Shown piece by piece: positions 1 to 9,502 of a stretch of 64,000 nucleotides of DNA. A program made the translations under genes and the position numbers. The notes beneath the pieces are model-generated. The model did not search any database and was not told the DNA's origin. It was given only the letters and a program-made list of their open reading frames with translations. This DNA is from Planococcus halocryophilus (GTDB lineage Bacteria; Bacillota; Bacilli; Bacillales_A; Planococcaceae). Within the stretch, counting starts at the first letter, position 1. The number at the start of each line of letters is the position of its first letter. The stretch is from assembly GCF_022489025.1 (NCBI RefSeq), contig NZ_JAKVTG010000012.1:1-64000 (forward strand), written 5' to 3'.

Positions 1-458
<458 letters not shown>

Positions 459-848
459 CTACATCACCAGCAAATTCCACCGATGTCCATCCAAATCTGC
501 AAATCCTGCGCCGTACAATCCATTACGCTCTGTTGGCTCACTAAACACAAATCCACCTGCTTGTTTCACTTTTCCGATCGTCTCATCAAGTTCCTCTTTA
601 GTATCTACTGAGATTGAAAACAATACTTCTGTCGACTCGTTTGTGTCCGTTAAGTCGTTTTGCGTAAACCTTTTAAATTGCTCATCTGGAAATAACATAA
701 TCTGCACTTGTGGATTACCTACTACTAAACCCACCATTTGATCTGTCTCATGACGATTTTCCATGATTGGTACGCCAATGCTCCTAAAAAACTCCTTTGA
801 ACGATTTAAATCATGAACAGGTAAATTAATCCATAATTGCTTCATCAT
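459..848 (-). CDS. VOC-family (glyoxalase/bleomycin-resistance fold) protein
   Basis: A protein of about 129 residues with the vicinal-oxygen-chelate fold. The N-terminal strand INLPVHDLNRSKEFF and the C-terminal GFADLDGHRWNLLVM are typical of single-domain VOC proteins, in which paired beta-alpha-beta-beta-beta modules form a metal site. The substrate cannot be told from sequence. The ATG at 848 was chosen because AGAAGG lies 6-7 nt upstream; a TTG two codons earlier overlaps the Shine-Dalgarno sequence. The gene is divergent from the AraC-type regulator at 1081, which might control it, although the intergenic region shows no obvious operator. Confidence 0.8.
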   Translation of the reverse strand: MMKQLWINLPVHDLNRSKEFFRSIGVPIMENRHETDQMVGLVVGNPQVQIMLFPDEQFKRFTQNDLTDTNESTEVLFSISVDTKEELDETIGKVKQAGGFVFSEPTERNGLYGAGFADLDGHRWNLLVM

Positions 849-1080
849 ACTCAACCTTCTTTCTTTTTTTAAAGTCTGTTTATGTTTATTTTAGTTTAAT
901 TATCAGAATATTCATACCTCTAATTATTTTGCTTGGCTTTTCGACATGTAACTTCTCGTATTTTTTATTTCCTATTAATTCTTGTTCGAGCAATCGGAAT
1001 TATCTCTAGTATTACCGGTATTATACAGATTTTCTTATTGATTCTTGTTATGATAAAAGAAAAAGAAATGAGCGATTAGT

Positions 1081-1872
1081 TTGACTCTAGCCCCGGATTC
1101 TTTCTTATTTCACAGCATACAATCTTTTTCTGTGCCGTACGGAACATCACAGCACGTCCCGCTCCACCGCCACGCCGATACAGTTGAGATGCTTTTAGTA
1201 TTATCAGGAACAGTTCAATGTAAAATTGACGGCCAAGTGTATACAGCCCCCGCAGGAACAGTTCTTTTTATTCAAGCAGGATCATGGCATGAGCAACTCT
1301 ATACTGCATCTGACAAGCATTGTGGGTACCGACTTAGCTTTTGTCCGGTAGACCCTACACATTATGCTGAGTTCCCCCCTGTTATTCCAATTGATAGAAT
1401 AGACACTTTAAAAACACTCTTTATCCACTTGCAACAAGAAAAACAGTTTCCCCGAAAAGATTCTAAACAAATGACGCATCACGTGATAAGTTCTATTTTG
1501 TTACACGTTTATCGCTCTGCGGGTCGACAAGAATCACACAACTACTTAAATTCGGAAGAAACGATTCAAGAAGTAAAACACTATATGGAGGAAAACCATT
1601 CGAAACCACTAACGTTAGCAGAGCTCGCTACTCGATTTAACCTAACTAAATACCAATTAGCACGTCTTTTTAAAGAAATTACCGGCATGAGTCCGCTCCA
1701 ATACATCATCTCTTGTCGTATCACTACGGCAAAACACTTATTACGTACAAGTGATAGTTCCGTCTCGAAAATCGCTGTAAAAATCGGATACAAAAGCAAT
1801 ACACAGTTTCAAGCAGCATTTAAGGCTGTTGTGGGTGTTACACCGAGGCAATATCGGGTAAACAGCAAATAA
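1081..1872 (+). CDS. AraC-family regulator with N-terminal cupin sensor
   Basis: 263 residues. An N-terminal AraC-binding/cupin half (about 15-130, with VPLHRHADTVEMLLVLSG) probably binds a small ligand. The C-terminal double helix-turn-helix (about 165-262) includes LTLAELATRFNLTKYQLARLFK and SVSKIAVKIGYKSNTQFQAAFK and the usual ending TPRQYR. The start is a TTG just after an in-frame stop, with only a weak upstream purine tract, so the start is uncertain. It is divergent from the VOC gene and monocistronic. The target is unknown; the upstream VOC gene is the simplest candidate. Confidence 0.85.
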   Translation: MTLAPDSFLFHSIQSFSVPYGTSQHVPLHRHADTVEMLLVLSGTVQCKIDGQVYTAPAGTVLFIQAGSWHEQLYTASDKHCGYRLSFCPVDPTHYAEFPPVIPIDRIDTLKTLFIHLQQEKQFPRKDSKQMTHHVISSILLHVYRSAGRQESHNYLNSEETIQEVKHYMEENHSKPLTLAELATRFNLTKYQLARLFKEITGMSPLQYIISCRITTAKHLLRTSDSSVSKIAVKIGYKSNTQFQAAFKAVVGVTPRQYRVNSK

Positions 1873-2021
1873 CACAGCTAGTATTGATAAAATTAGATAA
1901 TTTAAAATATAAATGGTATTAGTTTGAAAATTACTTTATTATACTTAACATATATACATATTGATGTGTGATGCTACCGAGAAGATGGTAGAAAATTTCG
2001 GATGACAAGGAGACCAGATTT

Positions 2022-4124
2022 GTGAAGAATGACAATAACAACGCGGACACCTCCATACACAAAAGATTGCCATTACCAACTGAATTGTTGTACGAGGATT
2101 TGTTTGATGACATTGTTCAACAAATTCCCATCAGTCTGTATGTACTAAATGGTTCAACTTACTCCTACGTAAATCCACATTTCTGCAAATTAGTGGGCTA
2201 TCAGGAGAAGGAAATTTTAAATGGCACAGTTACTTTAGAAGACTTAATTCACCCAGAAGATTTATCCGTTATTCAAAAACGAATATTTACTGAGTATGAT
2301 AGTAAAGATGCTTTTGCACGTTACCGTGTAAGAATTTACAGAAGTGATGGTCAATTGCTTCATGTTGAAATCCATTCCACTAAAAAGAAGTGGCAAGGTA
2401 AAAACGTGCTGTTTGGCACTGTGATCGACATTACAGCTGAAGTAACAGCCAATCTAAAATTAAAAGAAAAAGAAGAACGACTTGATTCGCTCTTTACCTA
2501 TAACCCAGATGCAATATTTACTTTTGATGTGGAAGGAAATTTTCAATCAGCCAACCCGGGGTGCGAAATAATTTCGGGTTACACCAAGGAAGAAATATTG
2601 CAACTGTCTTTTACTCCCTTTATCGTTTCAGAAGATTTACCAAAAGCCTTTTTTCATTTTCACAACGCATTAAATGGAAATGCGAGTACTTATGAAATTA
2701 GCATGATTCGAAAAGATGGGGAAACAAGAACCCTGCTGGTAACCAATTTCCCTATGAAGTCAGGTGGCAACATTGTAGGTGCTTATGGAATTGCGAAAGA
2801 CATCACTGTTGAAACAGACTATAAAAAGCTGATGGAAGGTATGGGTTTTTTCGATCCCCTGACGCGTTTGCCAAACCGTACCTTGTTTGAAGATCATGTA
2901 AAACGGGCGATAGAAAGCAAAGACTACAACGAAAAGAAACTTGCTGTGTTTTTCATTAATTTAGATCGATTTAAGTTGATCAACGATTCGTTCGGCCATC
3001 AGTTCGGCGATGAATTTTTAAAAGATGTTGCGCACCGGTTATCCGAAAGTATTGATCCAAGTTGTACGGTGGGACGATTTGCGGGCGATGAATTTGCAGT
3101 TTTGCTGAAAGGATTGGAACAACCTCAAGTTTTCCAACTAGCAGCGCGATTTAATGACGCATTAGCCAAACCTTTTGAAGCCTTTGGACATTCGGTCTCC
3201 ATTACTGGGAGTATCGGGATAGCGTTTAGCAGCGGTCCCGATGAAAGTGTAGATGAGCTAATCAAGAAAGCGGACTCCGCGATGAACTACACGAAAAAAC
3301 ACAAAATCGCACAATATACGGTTTACTCTGAAGAACTGGACCAACAATCGGCTTATCGACTAACCATTGAAAGAGAGTTGAAATCAGCTCTCGCCAAACA
3401 AGAAATGTCTCTTCATTATCAGCCCATCATCGATTTGGAAAATAATCGATTAAGTGCCATGGAAGCATTAATTCGCTGGAACCACCCGGAACTCGGCTTT
3501 ATCCCACCGGATTTCTTTATTCCGATTTCTGAAGAAACTGGCCAAATCGTATCACTGGGCAGATGGGTTCTCTATACAGCATGCGCACAAAATAAAGCGT
3601 GGCAAGATCAAGGTCATCCGCCCATTAAAATCTGTGTCAACATCTCAACGATCCAATTGCAACAACTCGATTTTGTACAGACCGTTATTGGAATTCTGAA
3701 AGAAACCGGACTAAACGCCAAATGGCTGGAACTCGAAGTAACGGAAAGCATTTTGTTGGTTGATACAGAACTGCTGAAAAGCAGTTTACACCAGTTAAAA
3801 AAACTAGGTGTATCGATGTCGATTGATGATTTTGGTACAGGCTTTACGTCACTTAGTTATTTACGGCAATTTTCATTTGACCGCATCAAAATTGATCGCA
3901 GTTTTGTTGGGGACATCAGCAATGACCTAAACGGCAAAGCCATTACAGCTACCATCATTGCACTGGCACATACTTTAAATATGACAGTTGTTGCAGAAGG
4001 CATTGAAGACGATACACAATTAGGCTTTTTACAAGGCAAAAAATGCGATGAAGGCCAAGGTTATTATTTTGGACGTCCCTTGCCTGCAGAAATGCACGAT
4101 TTGACTACGGTATATAAAAAATAA
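2022..4124 (+). CDS. PAS-PAS-GGDEF-EAL cyclic-di-GMP protein
   Basis: 700 residues, no membrane segment. Two PAS sensors (about 25-140 and 150-265) precede a GGDEF domain (about 275-435) and an EAL domain (about 445-695). The cyclase signature reads AGDEF (354-358), a variant often still active, and there is no RxxD inhibitory site just upstream. The EAL domain keeps EAL (481-483), ELEVTES, IDDFGTG, IKIDRSF and VVAEGIED, so phosphodiesterase activity is likely. The GTG start has AAGGAG 9 nt upstream. Net direction of c-di-GMP turnover cannot be decided from sequence. A cupin-HD-GYP protein at 38 kb is a second candidate c-di-GMP enzyme. Confidence 0.92.
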   Translation: MKNDNNNADTSIHKRLPLPTELLYEDLFDDIVQQIPISLYVLNGSTYSYVNPHFCKLVGYQEKEILNGTVTLEDLIHPEDLSVIQKRIFTEYDSKDAFARYRVRIYRSDGQLLHVEIHSTKKKWQGKNVLFGTVIDITAEVTANLKLKEKEERLDSLFTYNPDAIFTFDVEGNFQSANPGCEIISGYTKEEILQLSFTPFIVSEDLPKAFFHFHNALNGNASTYEISMIRKDGETRTLLVTNFPMKSGGNIVGAYGIAKDITVETDYKKLMEGMGFFDPLTRLPNRTLFEDHVKRAIESKDYNEKKLAVFFINLDRFKLINDSFGHQFGDEFLKDVAHRLSESIDPSCTVGRFAGDEFAVLLKGLEQPQVFQLAARFNDALAKPFEAFGHSVSITGSIGIAFSSGPDESVDELIKKADSAMNYTKKHKIAQYTVYSEELDQQSAYRLTIERELKSALAKQEMSLHYQPIIDLENNRLSAMEALIRWNHPELGFIPPDFFIPISEETGQIVSLGRWVLYTACAQNKAWQDQGHPPIKICVNISTIQLQQLDFVQTVIGILKETGLNAKWLELEVTESILLVDTELLKSSLHQLKKLGVSMSIDDFGTGFTSLSYLRQFSFDRIKIDRSFVGDISNDLNGKAITATIIALAHTLNMTVVAEGIEDDTQLGFLQGKKCDEGQGYYFGRPLPAEMHDLTTVYKK

Positions 4125-4173
4125 CCAAAACAAAAAAGCGGACGATTTTATTCGTTCCGCTTTTTTGTTTTGG
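4125..4173. terminator. bidirectional intrinsic terminator
   Basis: Perfect 18-nt arms (4125-4142 and 4156-4173) with A-tract and T-tract inside the stem. It sits between the convergent GGDEF-EAL and pyruvate oxidase genes and ends at the latter's stop codon. Confidence 0.9.
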
Positions 4174-4175
4174 AT

Positions 4176-5777
4176 TTAAGAAGGCGGTGTGCTGTCTTCT
4201 ACAAACACATCGATAATTACCGGTTTCCGGCTAACTTTCGCTTGTGTCAACGCTTGTCTCAGTTCGCCCCTGTTTTTAGCGGTATACCCTTCTCCACCGC
4301 AAGCACGAGCAAAGACGGCAAAGTCGATATTTGCTAAGTCGACTTGGGAAGCCTTGTTGCCCATTTCTTGTTGTTCGTGTTCAATCAATTGGAGTTTTTG
4401 GTTATTAAAAACGACGAGAATCATCGGTAAGTCGTACTTAACTGCCGTGACAAAGTCTTGCATGCCCATTGAAAAGCCGCCATCCCCGAGTATAGCTACA
4501 ACTTGCTTGTCCGGATAGGCCAGTTTCCCTGCAATGGCACCCGGAAGGCCACACCCCATCGTCCCGAGCCACGCCGACACTACGAGTTGTTGATTGTTTA
4601 GTTGCAAATAGCGTGCTGCCCATAACGTAATACTGCCAACATCGAGTGAGACGATGGCGTCCTCTTGTAAAATGCGTTGCACTTCCGCTATGACTTGCTG
4701 CGGCTGCAATTGCTGAGTTTCTGTATTCATGTCCTGTTGCAACGTGTCATGCCACCGTTCACGCTTTTGCTGGTACGTTAAAAGGAAGGCATCTTCTTTT
4801 TCTATTACTCTGGCAGTCAACCAAGTAGCAGTTGGTGCCAGTTCACCCACTAGTCCAAGCGACACAGGATAATACTTACCGATTACTTTCGGATCTGTAT
4901 CAATTTGAATAGCAGGTACATCTGCAGGCAAATAATCTCGGTATGGAAAAGCAGTACCTGCTAGGATCAGTAAGTCTGTTTCTTGCATAGCCTGTTCAGC
5001 CGGATCAGTCCCCAACTTCCCCAATTGACCGAAATTATGTGGGTGGTTGTCCGGTATGATGCCTTTCGCTGGAAAAGAAGCAATTAATGGCGCTTTCAGC
5101 TTTTCGGCCAATGCCAATACTTCCGCTGTTCCACCTTTTGCCCCTTTACCGGCCAATATCACGGGTTTTTTCGCAGCATTTAGCAATTTTAATGCGTCTT
5201 GTAAGTCTTCTTCAGAAGCTCGTATATTCGGTTTAGAAAAAATAGCGGACGTAAGTGGTTTTTCATATTTAATTTTTGTGCTAAACAAATCACCTGAAAC
5301 AATCAGTACTGCAGGTCCTTTTTCAGCGTAGGCAGTACGAATCGCTTGATTCAGCATATCCGGTAGTTGTTCTGCGCGCTGAACGTGCCGATTATAAACA
5401 GCAACTTCCTCAAACAGAGAATCCATTTTAAGCTCTTGAAACGTATCTGTTCCGACCAACTGACTATCGACTTGTCCAATGATGGCTAGCATGGGTGTTT
5501 TGTCTTTTTGCGCATCGTATAGCCCGTTTAACAGATGAACCGCTCCGGGACCTGCAATAGATAAGCAAACGCCGATGTTTCCCGTCAATTTGGAATAAGC
5601 GGCTGCTGCTAATGCACCGGTTTCTTCGTGCCGAACTTGGATAAAACGAATGCTTTCTTCTTTTCGCAATTCTTCCATCAATTCATTGATCGAGTCTCCG
5701 GGCATCCCGTAAATGTGATTTACTTTCCACTCTTTCAGCAATTCAGTGACATAATTCCCTGCTGTTTTGTCGAACAT
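4176..5777 (-). CDS. ydaP: thiamine-diphosphate enzyme, pyruvate oxidase (YdaP/Pox type)
   Basis: 533 residues with the three-domain fold of the acetolactate synthase/pyruvate oxidase family. The N-terminal PYR domain carries the catalytic glutamate in VRHEETGA (about E51/E52). A central FAD/dehydrogenase-like domain (about 190-330) follows. The C-terminal PP domain has the ThDP-binding GDG (431-433) with NN 27 residues on. The KxxPMLAIIGQ region and overall arrangement resemble B. subtilis YdaP, so pyruvate oxidation (to acetate or acetyl-phosphate with CO2) is the likely reaction, not acetohydroxyacid synthesis; no small subunit gene is nearby. A GAGGG Shine-Dalgarno precedes the ATG. Confidence 0.82.
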   Translation of the reverse strand: MFDKTAGNYVTELLKEWKVNHIYGMPGDSINELMEELRKEESIRFIQVRHEETGALAAAAYSKLTGNIGVCLSIAGPGAVHLLNGLYDAQKDKTPMLAIIGQVDSQLVGTDTFQELKMDSLFEEVAVYNRHVQRAEQLPDMLNQAIRTAYAEKGPAVLIVSGDLFSTKIKYEKPLTSAIFSKPNIRASEEDLQDALKLLNAAKKPVILAGKGAKGGTAEVLALAEKLKAPLIASFPAKGIIPDNHPHNFGQLGKLGTDPAEQAMQETDLLILAGTAFPYRDYLPADVPAIQIDTDPKVIGKYYPVSLGLVGELAPTATWLTARVIEKEDAFLLTYQQKRERWHDTLQQDMNTETQQLQPQQVIAEVQRILQEDAIVSLDVGSITLWAARYLQLNNQQLVVSAWLGTMGCGLPGAIAGKLAYPDKQVVAILGDGGFSMGMQDFVTAVKYDLPMILVVFNNQKLQLIEHEQQEMGNKASQVDLANIDFAVFARACGGEGYTAKNRGELRQALTQAKVSRKPVIIDVFVEDSTPPS

Positions 5778-5845
5778 GAATATCCCTCGCTCTCTACTAT
5801 TGACACAAGCTTATTTGTTCCTTATACCTCGCGTTAGGAAATGGT

Positions 5846-5896
5846 AAACAAAAAAGACGCTTTAAATTGCGAGTAGCAACAAAAGAGTCTTTCCAT
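5846..5896 (-). terminator. possible intrinsic terminator
   Basis: On the minus strand AAAGAC pairs with GTCTTT, with an inner TTGC/GCAA pairing and a following TTTTTTG tract. It lies just after the stop of the small ORF at 5897 and upstream of the pyruvate oxidase gene. Confidence 0.5.
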
Positions 5897-6079
5897 TTAC
5901 GGGTGTTTGCGATTTTTATCATAGTCTCGGTAAAACGTTTCTTCACGCTTTCGATCAATCAAGCTCCACACAAAATAAATAATCGCAGCAAGTGCAACGA
6001 CGAGTAACGAGGCATAAATTTCGATATACCAAATAAAAAAACAAGAGCGAGAAAGCTTTCCTCTGCTCTTGGTTCTCAT
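5897..6079 (-). CDS. possible small single-pass membrane protein
   Basis: A 60-residue frame whose ATG follows the exporter's TAA directly (TAATAATG). From about residue 18 it reads like a membrane protein: a hydrophobic helix (about 22-42, EIYASLLVVALAAIIYFVW) followed by a charged tail rich in K, R, D and E. The first 15 codons lie inside the exporter's terminator hairpin, and no alternative ATG, GTG or TTG start lies in frame after it. Either translation depends on read-through from the exporter or the start was lost. No family recognised. Confidence 0.4.
   Translation of the reverse strand: MRTKSRGKLSRSCFFIWYIEIYASLLVVALAAIIYFVWSLIDRKREETFYRDYDKNRKHP
6033..6071 (-). terminator. intrinsic terminator of the exporter gene
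   Basis: Read on the minus strand, CAAGAGC ... GCTCTTG (6071-6065 and 6048-6042) encloses the palindrome GAAAGCTTTC and is followed by TTTTTTTA. It starts 11 nt after the exporter's stop codon. Confidence 0.85.
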
Positions 6080-6081
6080 TA

Positions 6082-7287
6082 TTATTCAACTTGCTGTCGA
6101 TGCCCAGTTAAAAAGAAAAAGGCAATCGTTCCGAGTACAGATGTTCCAAATAAAATAGCGCCCATTGGAACCGCTGAAGTTTCATTGATTCCGACGAGCG
6201 GTGACACGAGCGATCCAACAACTAAAGGCAACATCCCAACAACGGCACTCGCACTTCCTGCTCTATGCCCCTGCCCTTTCATCGCTAACGTAAACGAACT
6301 CGTAAAGATCATCCCAATCGCAATCATGTAAATAAAAATTGAAATCACAAGTGATGCCAGAGGTCCTTGAATGATCGTCATAATCAACAGTACAAACGTA
6401 GCACTCACTGCCACAATGACCGCTCCTTGCAACAAACGATGCTCGGAAACAATGCCGCCAAACTTCCCAATGATAAAACTACCAAGAATCATGGCGATTC
6501 CGTTAATGCCAAACAACACACTAAAAGTTTGAGGCGAAACGCCGTAAATCTCTTGATAGACAAAAGGCGTCCCCGCAACATAGGCAAAACTGCCACCATG
6601 GATTAAGCCGACGACTAAGGCGTAACCAATATAAGGGCGTTCTTTAAACAAACTGGCCATTGTCCGAACCGAATGTCTGATGGAGCTTGGCACACGTTGT
6701 TCAGGAGGCAAAGTTTCCGGTAAGCGCAATATCACCACGATTACCATAATCATACCTAGCAAGCCAAGAAAATAAAAAATCGTTTCCCAACCGGCAAATG
6801 GCAAAGCTAGTATCGCGCCACCTGCAATCGGTGCAGCCATTGGAGCTACTGCGTTAATCACCATTAACAACGCAAAAAACTTCGTCATTTCTCGTCCAGT
6901 AAACACGTCACTAACAACCGCTCTTGATAACACCACACCACCCGATGCGGTAAATCCTTGGACAAAGCGAGCCGCAACTAGGGTCTCAATATTCGGGGCA
7001 ACAGCACAAAGCACGGACGACAGCGCAAACAAAATAACGGAGATAATGAGAGGCTTCCGTCTCCCTACCGCGTCACTAAATGGACCAACGACGATTTGCC
7101 CAGCAGCGAGTCCGATTAAACACGCAGTCAAACTAAGCTGCACTAGTGAGACGTGCGCATCGAGTTCATCAGCGATTGCTGGAAAAGCCGGCAAATACAT
7201 ATCAATATTCAGCGGAGCTAAAATCCCGAGCATGCTGAGAATCAATGCAAGACCTAGTCGTTTTCTTCCTTTCGGGTTTTGCATCAT
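6082..7287 (-). CDS. Bcr/CflA-type MFS drug exporter
   Basis: 401 residues with about 12 membrane helices. The N-terminal motif PLNIDMYLPAFPAIADEL and the loop motif VGPFSDAVGRRKPL place it in the Bcr/CflA (DHA1) branch of the major facilitator superfamily, which exports drugs such as bicyclomycin, chloramphenicol or sulfonamides by proton antiport. The real substrate cannot be predicted. Its ATG has a GAAAGGTG ribosome-binding site upstream, and it is followed at once by its own terminator, so it is probably monocistronic. Confidence 0.88.
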   Translation of the reverse strand: MMQNPKGRKRLGLALILSMLGILAPLNIDMYLPAFPAIADELDAHVSLVQLSLTACLIGLAAGQIVVGPFSDAVGRRKPLIISVILFALSSVLCAVAPNIETLVAARFVQGFTASGGVVLSRAVVSDVFTGREMTKFFALLMVINAVAPMAAPIAGGAILALPFAGWETIFYFLGLLGMIMVIVVILRLPETLPPEQRVPSSIRHSVRTMASLFKERPYIGYALVVGLIHGGSFAYVAGTPFVYQEIYGVSPQTFSVLFGINGIAMILGSFIIGKFGGIVSEHRLLQGAVIVAVSATFVLLIMTIIQGPLASLVISIFIYMIAIGMIFTSSFTLAMKGQGHRAGSASAVVGMLPLVVGSLVSPLVGINETSAVPMGAILFGTSVLGTIAFFFLTGHRQQVE

Positions 7288-7553
7288 ATCTTACTAACAC
7301 CTTTCACTTCTATATATATCCTCCATTACTATACAGCATTTTTATGATTGGTGGCAGTAGCTAGTGCAAAGGTTCCTACCTCTTTCGCACGTCTTACGCT
7401 AAGGGGAAGTGATTTTATTCAACTAGAATTATTGTATTAATATTGTTTTTGGTTCTTTTCTTGTTGATTTAATGGCTTTATTTTGAATTTGCAATTAAAT
7501 CCTTAAGTAGATAACTACATTTATAATAAAAAAACCATATCGCTCTTTTTACT

Positions 7554-8015
7554 TTAATTAATATCCCCTAAATACGCAGCGGTTTTTTTATTATCCGCAA
7601 ATTGCTGGATTGGCAACCGAATTCCTTTTGGATAAATACGGTACTCATGTAAGTTTGGGATCGCTACCCACTCCATGCCTATTTGATGAGAATCAGGATT
7701 AGACGGAACTTGCATTTCTACCGCTTGAGCATCGATTGTACAAACAAAATAAAACTCAATTTGGTGAAAGTCTCGATCATGCGCATGTTCATGATTTTTA
7801 CCTATGTATTCGCGTATATGTAACAGTTCTCCCACTGTAACTTGGTACCCTATTTCTTCTAAGCATTCTCGTTTAATGGTTTGGACTAATACTTCCCCGT
7901 GCTCTTGTCCCCCACCAGGAAACAAATAAAAGATGCCTTCTGCGTCTATGTTTTTTGTCAGTAACACGTGACCTTCTTTTTGTATCACGGCTTTGGCTGA
8001 ATTGCGTATATGCAT
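7554..8015 (-). CDS. Nudix hydrolase
   Basis: 153 residues. A complete Nudix box lies at about 35-57: G35, E41, R49-E50, E53-E54 and G56 fit GX5EX7REUXEEXGU, the Mg-binding site that cleaves nucleoside diphosphates linked to another group. The N-terminal strand SAKAVIQKEGHVLLTK and FPGGGQE are typical of small bacterial Nudix proteins. Substrate unknown. It is the last of a run of minus-strand single genes (kinase, nucleotidyltransferase, Nudix) separated by 60-65 bp, possibly one transcript. Confidence 0.88.
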   Translation of the reverse strand: MHIRNSAKAVIQKEGHVLLTKNIDAEGIFYLFPGGGQEHGEVLVQTIKRECLEEIGYQVTVGELLHIREYIGKNHEHAHDRDFHQIEFYFVCTIDAQAVEMQVPSNPDSHQIGMEWVAIPNLHEYRIYPKGIRLPIQQFADNKKTAAYLGDIN

Positions 8016-8075
8016 TTTATAAGCTCCTCCGTTTTAAGATACAAATAAGTTTAAAAGCGTCTTCCCGCTCCTACA

Positions 8076-8837
8076 CTAAAATGGAAGTTTATTGAGTCGG
8101 TAATTTAAGCCCAATGACTCCATCCAATCATTTAACCCAGTCCATAAACTTTCACAAAGCTGGTAAACCGTTTCCGTATCTGTCAGCTGTCCATTTTTCA
8201 CGTGCTGCACAATTTCTTTGTAACCAGAAGGCACGGACTCTATCTGTATGGATTCTTCGTAAGTCTTCGCTCTTGTACTGTAGTATGTATGGTTTGCAAG
8301 ACCGATTAACTTGGCTGTTTCCCATACCAAATCGTTTGCGCCAAGCGGGATGTAGTTGTGGTTGCCGCTATGATAACTATTACGAATTTTTGCCATGGTC
8401 TCGTATGGCTCTCCCACCATGAATTCTTTCATAACACGGTGAGCAGATGAACTCAACCCTTCAAAAGGCAAGCTTTTCACTTGATCAAACAGGTTTGTAG
8501 GATCGTATACGGGTAAAACATGGATAAACGCTCCTGCTTTAATCGCCCAAGCATCATCAATCTTTTTGGCTTTCTCAAAAAACGCCTGCTTGTCATGAAA
8601 ACCTATTTCGATTTTGAACTTGTCGTAAATAAATTCAAGATCTTCTAATCGATGATACTCTTTTGTCACCACATGCATTTCAATATCTGAATACAGACCT
8701 TCAGTTTCTAACGCTATAGAGCCATATACGCCGATGGCTAGTAGCTGCTCCCCGTAAGCTGCCAACAACCGTTCTTTTAATACAGCGATCATGTCTAATT
8801 TTTCACTACGAGTAGTAGAAACAGGATACGTTAACAA
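8076..8837 (-). CDS. aminoglycoside 4'-O-nucleotidyltransferase-like protein
   Basis: 253 residues, the size of kanamycin nucleotidyltransferase (AadD/KNTase). The nucleotidyltransferase motif IGVYGSIALETEGLYSDIE (G39-S40 ... D51, E53) closely follows the equivalent stretch of AadD. Further collinear matches are LPVYD, KIRNSYHSG, PSGY, GQLTDTE and W-G-NDWMESLG near the C-terminus, corresponding to the KNTase C-terminal domain. A glutamate (in YET, about 152) aligns with the catalytic Glu region. Adenylylation of the 4'-OH of aminoglycosides is the family reaction; whether this chromosomal version confers resistance is unknown. Confidence 0.75.
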   Translation of the reverse strand: MLTYPVSTTRSEKLDMIAVLKERLLAAYGEQLLAIGVYGSIALETEGLYSDIEMHVVTKEYHRLEDLEFIYDKFKIEIGFHDKQAFFEKAKKIDDAWAIKAGAFIHVLPVYDPTNLFDQVKSLPFEGLSSSAHRVMKEFMVGEPYETMAKIRNSYHSGNHNYIPLGANDLVWETAKLIGLANHTYYSTRAKTYEESIQIESVPSGYKEIVQHVKNGQLTDTETVYQLCESLWTGLNDWMESLGLNYRLNKLPF

Positions 8838-8902
8838 TACAACTACCTCCTTATATAAAATCTCTTTCTGCTTTCAAACAGTCGAAAGTTTTTCCACGCA
8901 TT

Positions 8903-9460
8903 TTACAAGTTAAAATAATCTTTAATCTTCACCGCAACGCTTTTGGGACTTAGATATGTATTATCAATCCGTATATAATTCGGTTCTTGAATTTCGTTTG
9001 GCAACGAGTTTAACCGATATGTATTCATCGACTCGATCAATTCAAGTTCAGATGCTTTGGTGTTTCGCTTTGTGGGTTTGTGTTCAAGGCGATGCGCCGA
9101 GCGATTCCGCTCCATACGTTCGGTGATTTCCGCTTCTAGTTCAACAAAATAAACTTCTCCTCCGACCGCTTCAAAAATCGACCGTGTTTGTTCGACAAAA
9201 TCCCAATCCTCTTGGCAATCAAAAGCCCATACATAGGTGAAAATCATGCCTTCTTCCTTACTTTTGGCGAAAGATTTGAAAATTTCTTGACGAAACAGGG
9301 TTGAAAGCCGCCACGTTTCATCACCAAACTCAAACAAAGGATGCAACAGTTCAATGGTCATATGATTGTGAAACAATTTTAACGAAGTGCTTTTTTCAAG
9401 TTCATGTCCGATGGTCATCTTGCCGACAGCTTGAGGACCAAATAGCATTATAAACTTCAT
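8903..9460 (-). CDS. P-loop NTPase, small-molecule or shikimate-kinase-like
   Basis: 185 residues. A Walker A motif GPQAVGKMT (8-16) begins the protein, followed by FHNHMTIELL and a lid-like region rich in R and K (RMERNRSAHRLEHKPTKR, about 115-135), as in AAA-type kinases related to shikimate, gluconate and chloramphenicol kinases. The substrate is not recognisable. It has an AGGGGG-type ribosome-binding site and lies 66 bp upstream of the ANT(4')-like gene on the same strand. Confidence 0.7.
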   Translation of the reverse strand: MKFIMLFGPQAVGKMTIGHELEKSTSLKLFHNHMTIELLHPLFEFGDETWRLSTLFRQEIFKSFAKSKEEGMIFTYVWAFDCQEDWDFVEQTRSIFEAVGGEVYFVELEAEITERMERNRSAHRLEHKPTKRNTKASELELIESMNTYRLNSLPNEIQEPNYIRIDNTYLSPKSVAVKIKDYFNL

Positions 9461-9502
9461 TAGATCCCCCCTATTGGTTAGTAAAGAGTATGTGTAACGA
9501 AT

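Noticed and set aside
4176-5777. Acetolactate synthase large subunit
   Set aside because: No small regulatory subunit or ilv genes are nearby, and the sequence reads more like YdaP/Pox.
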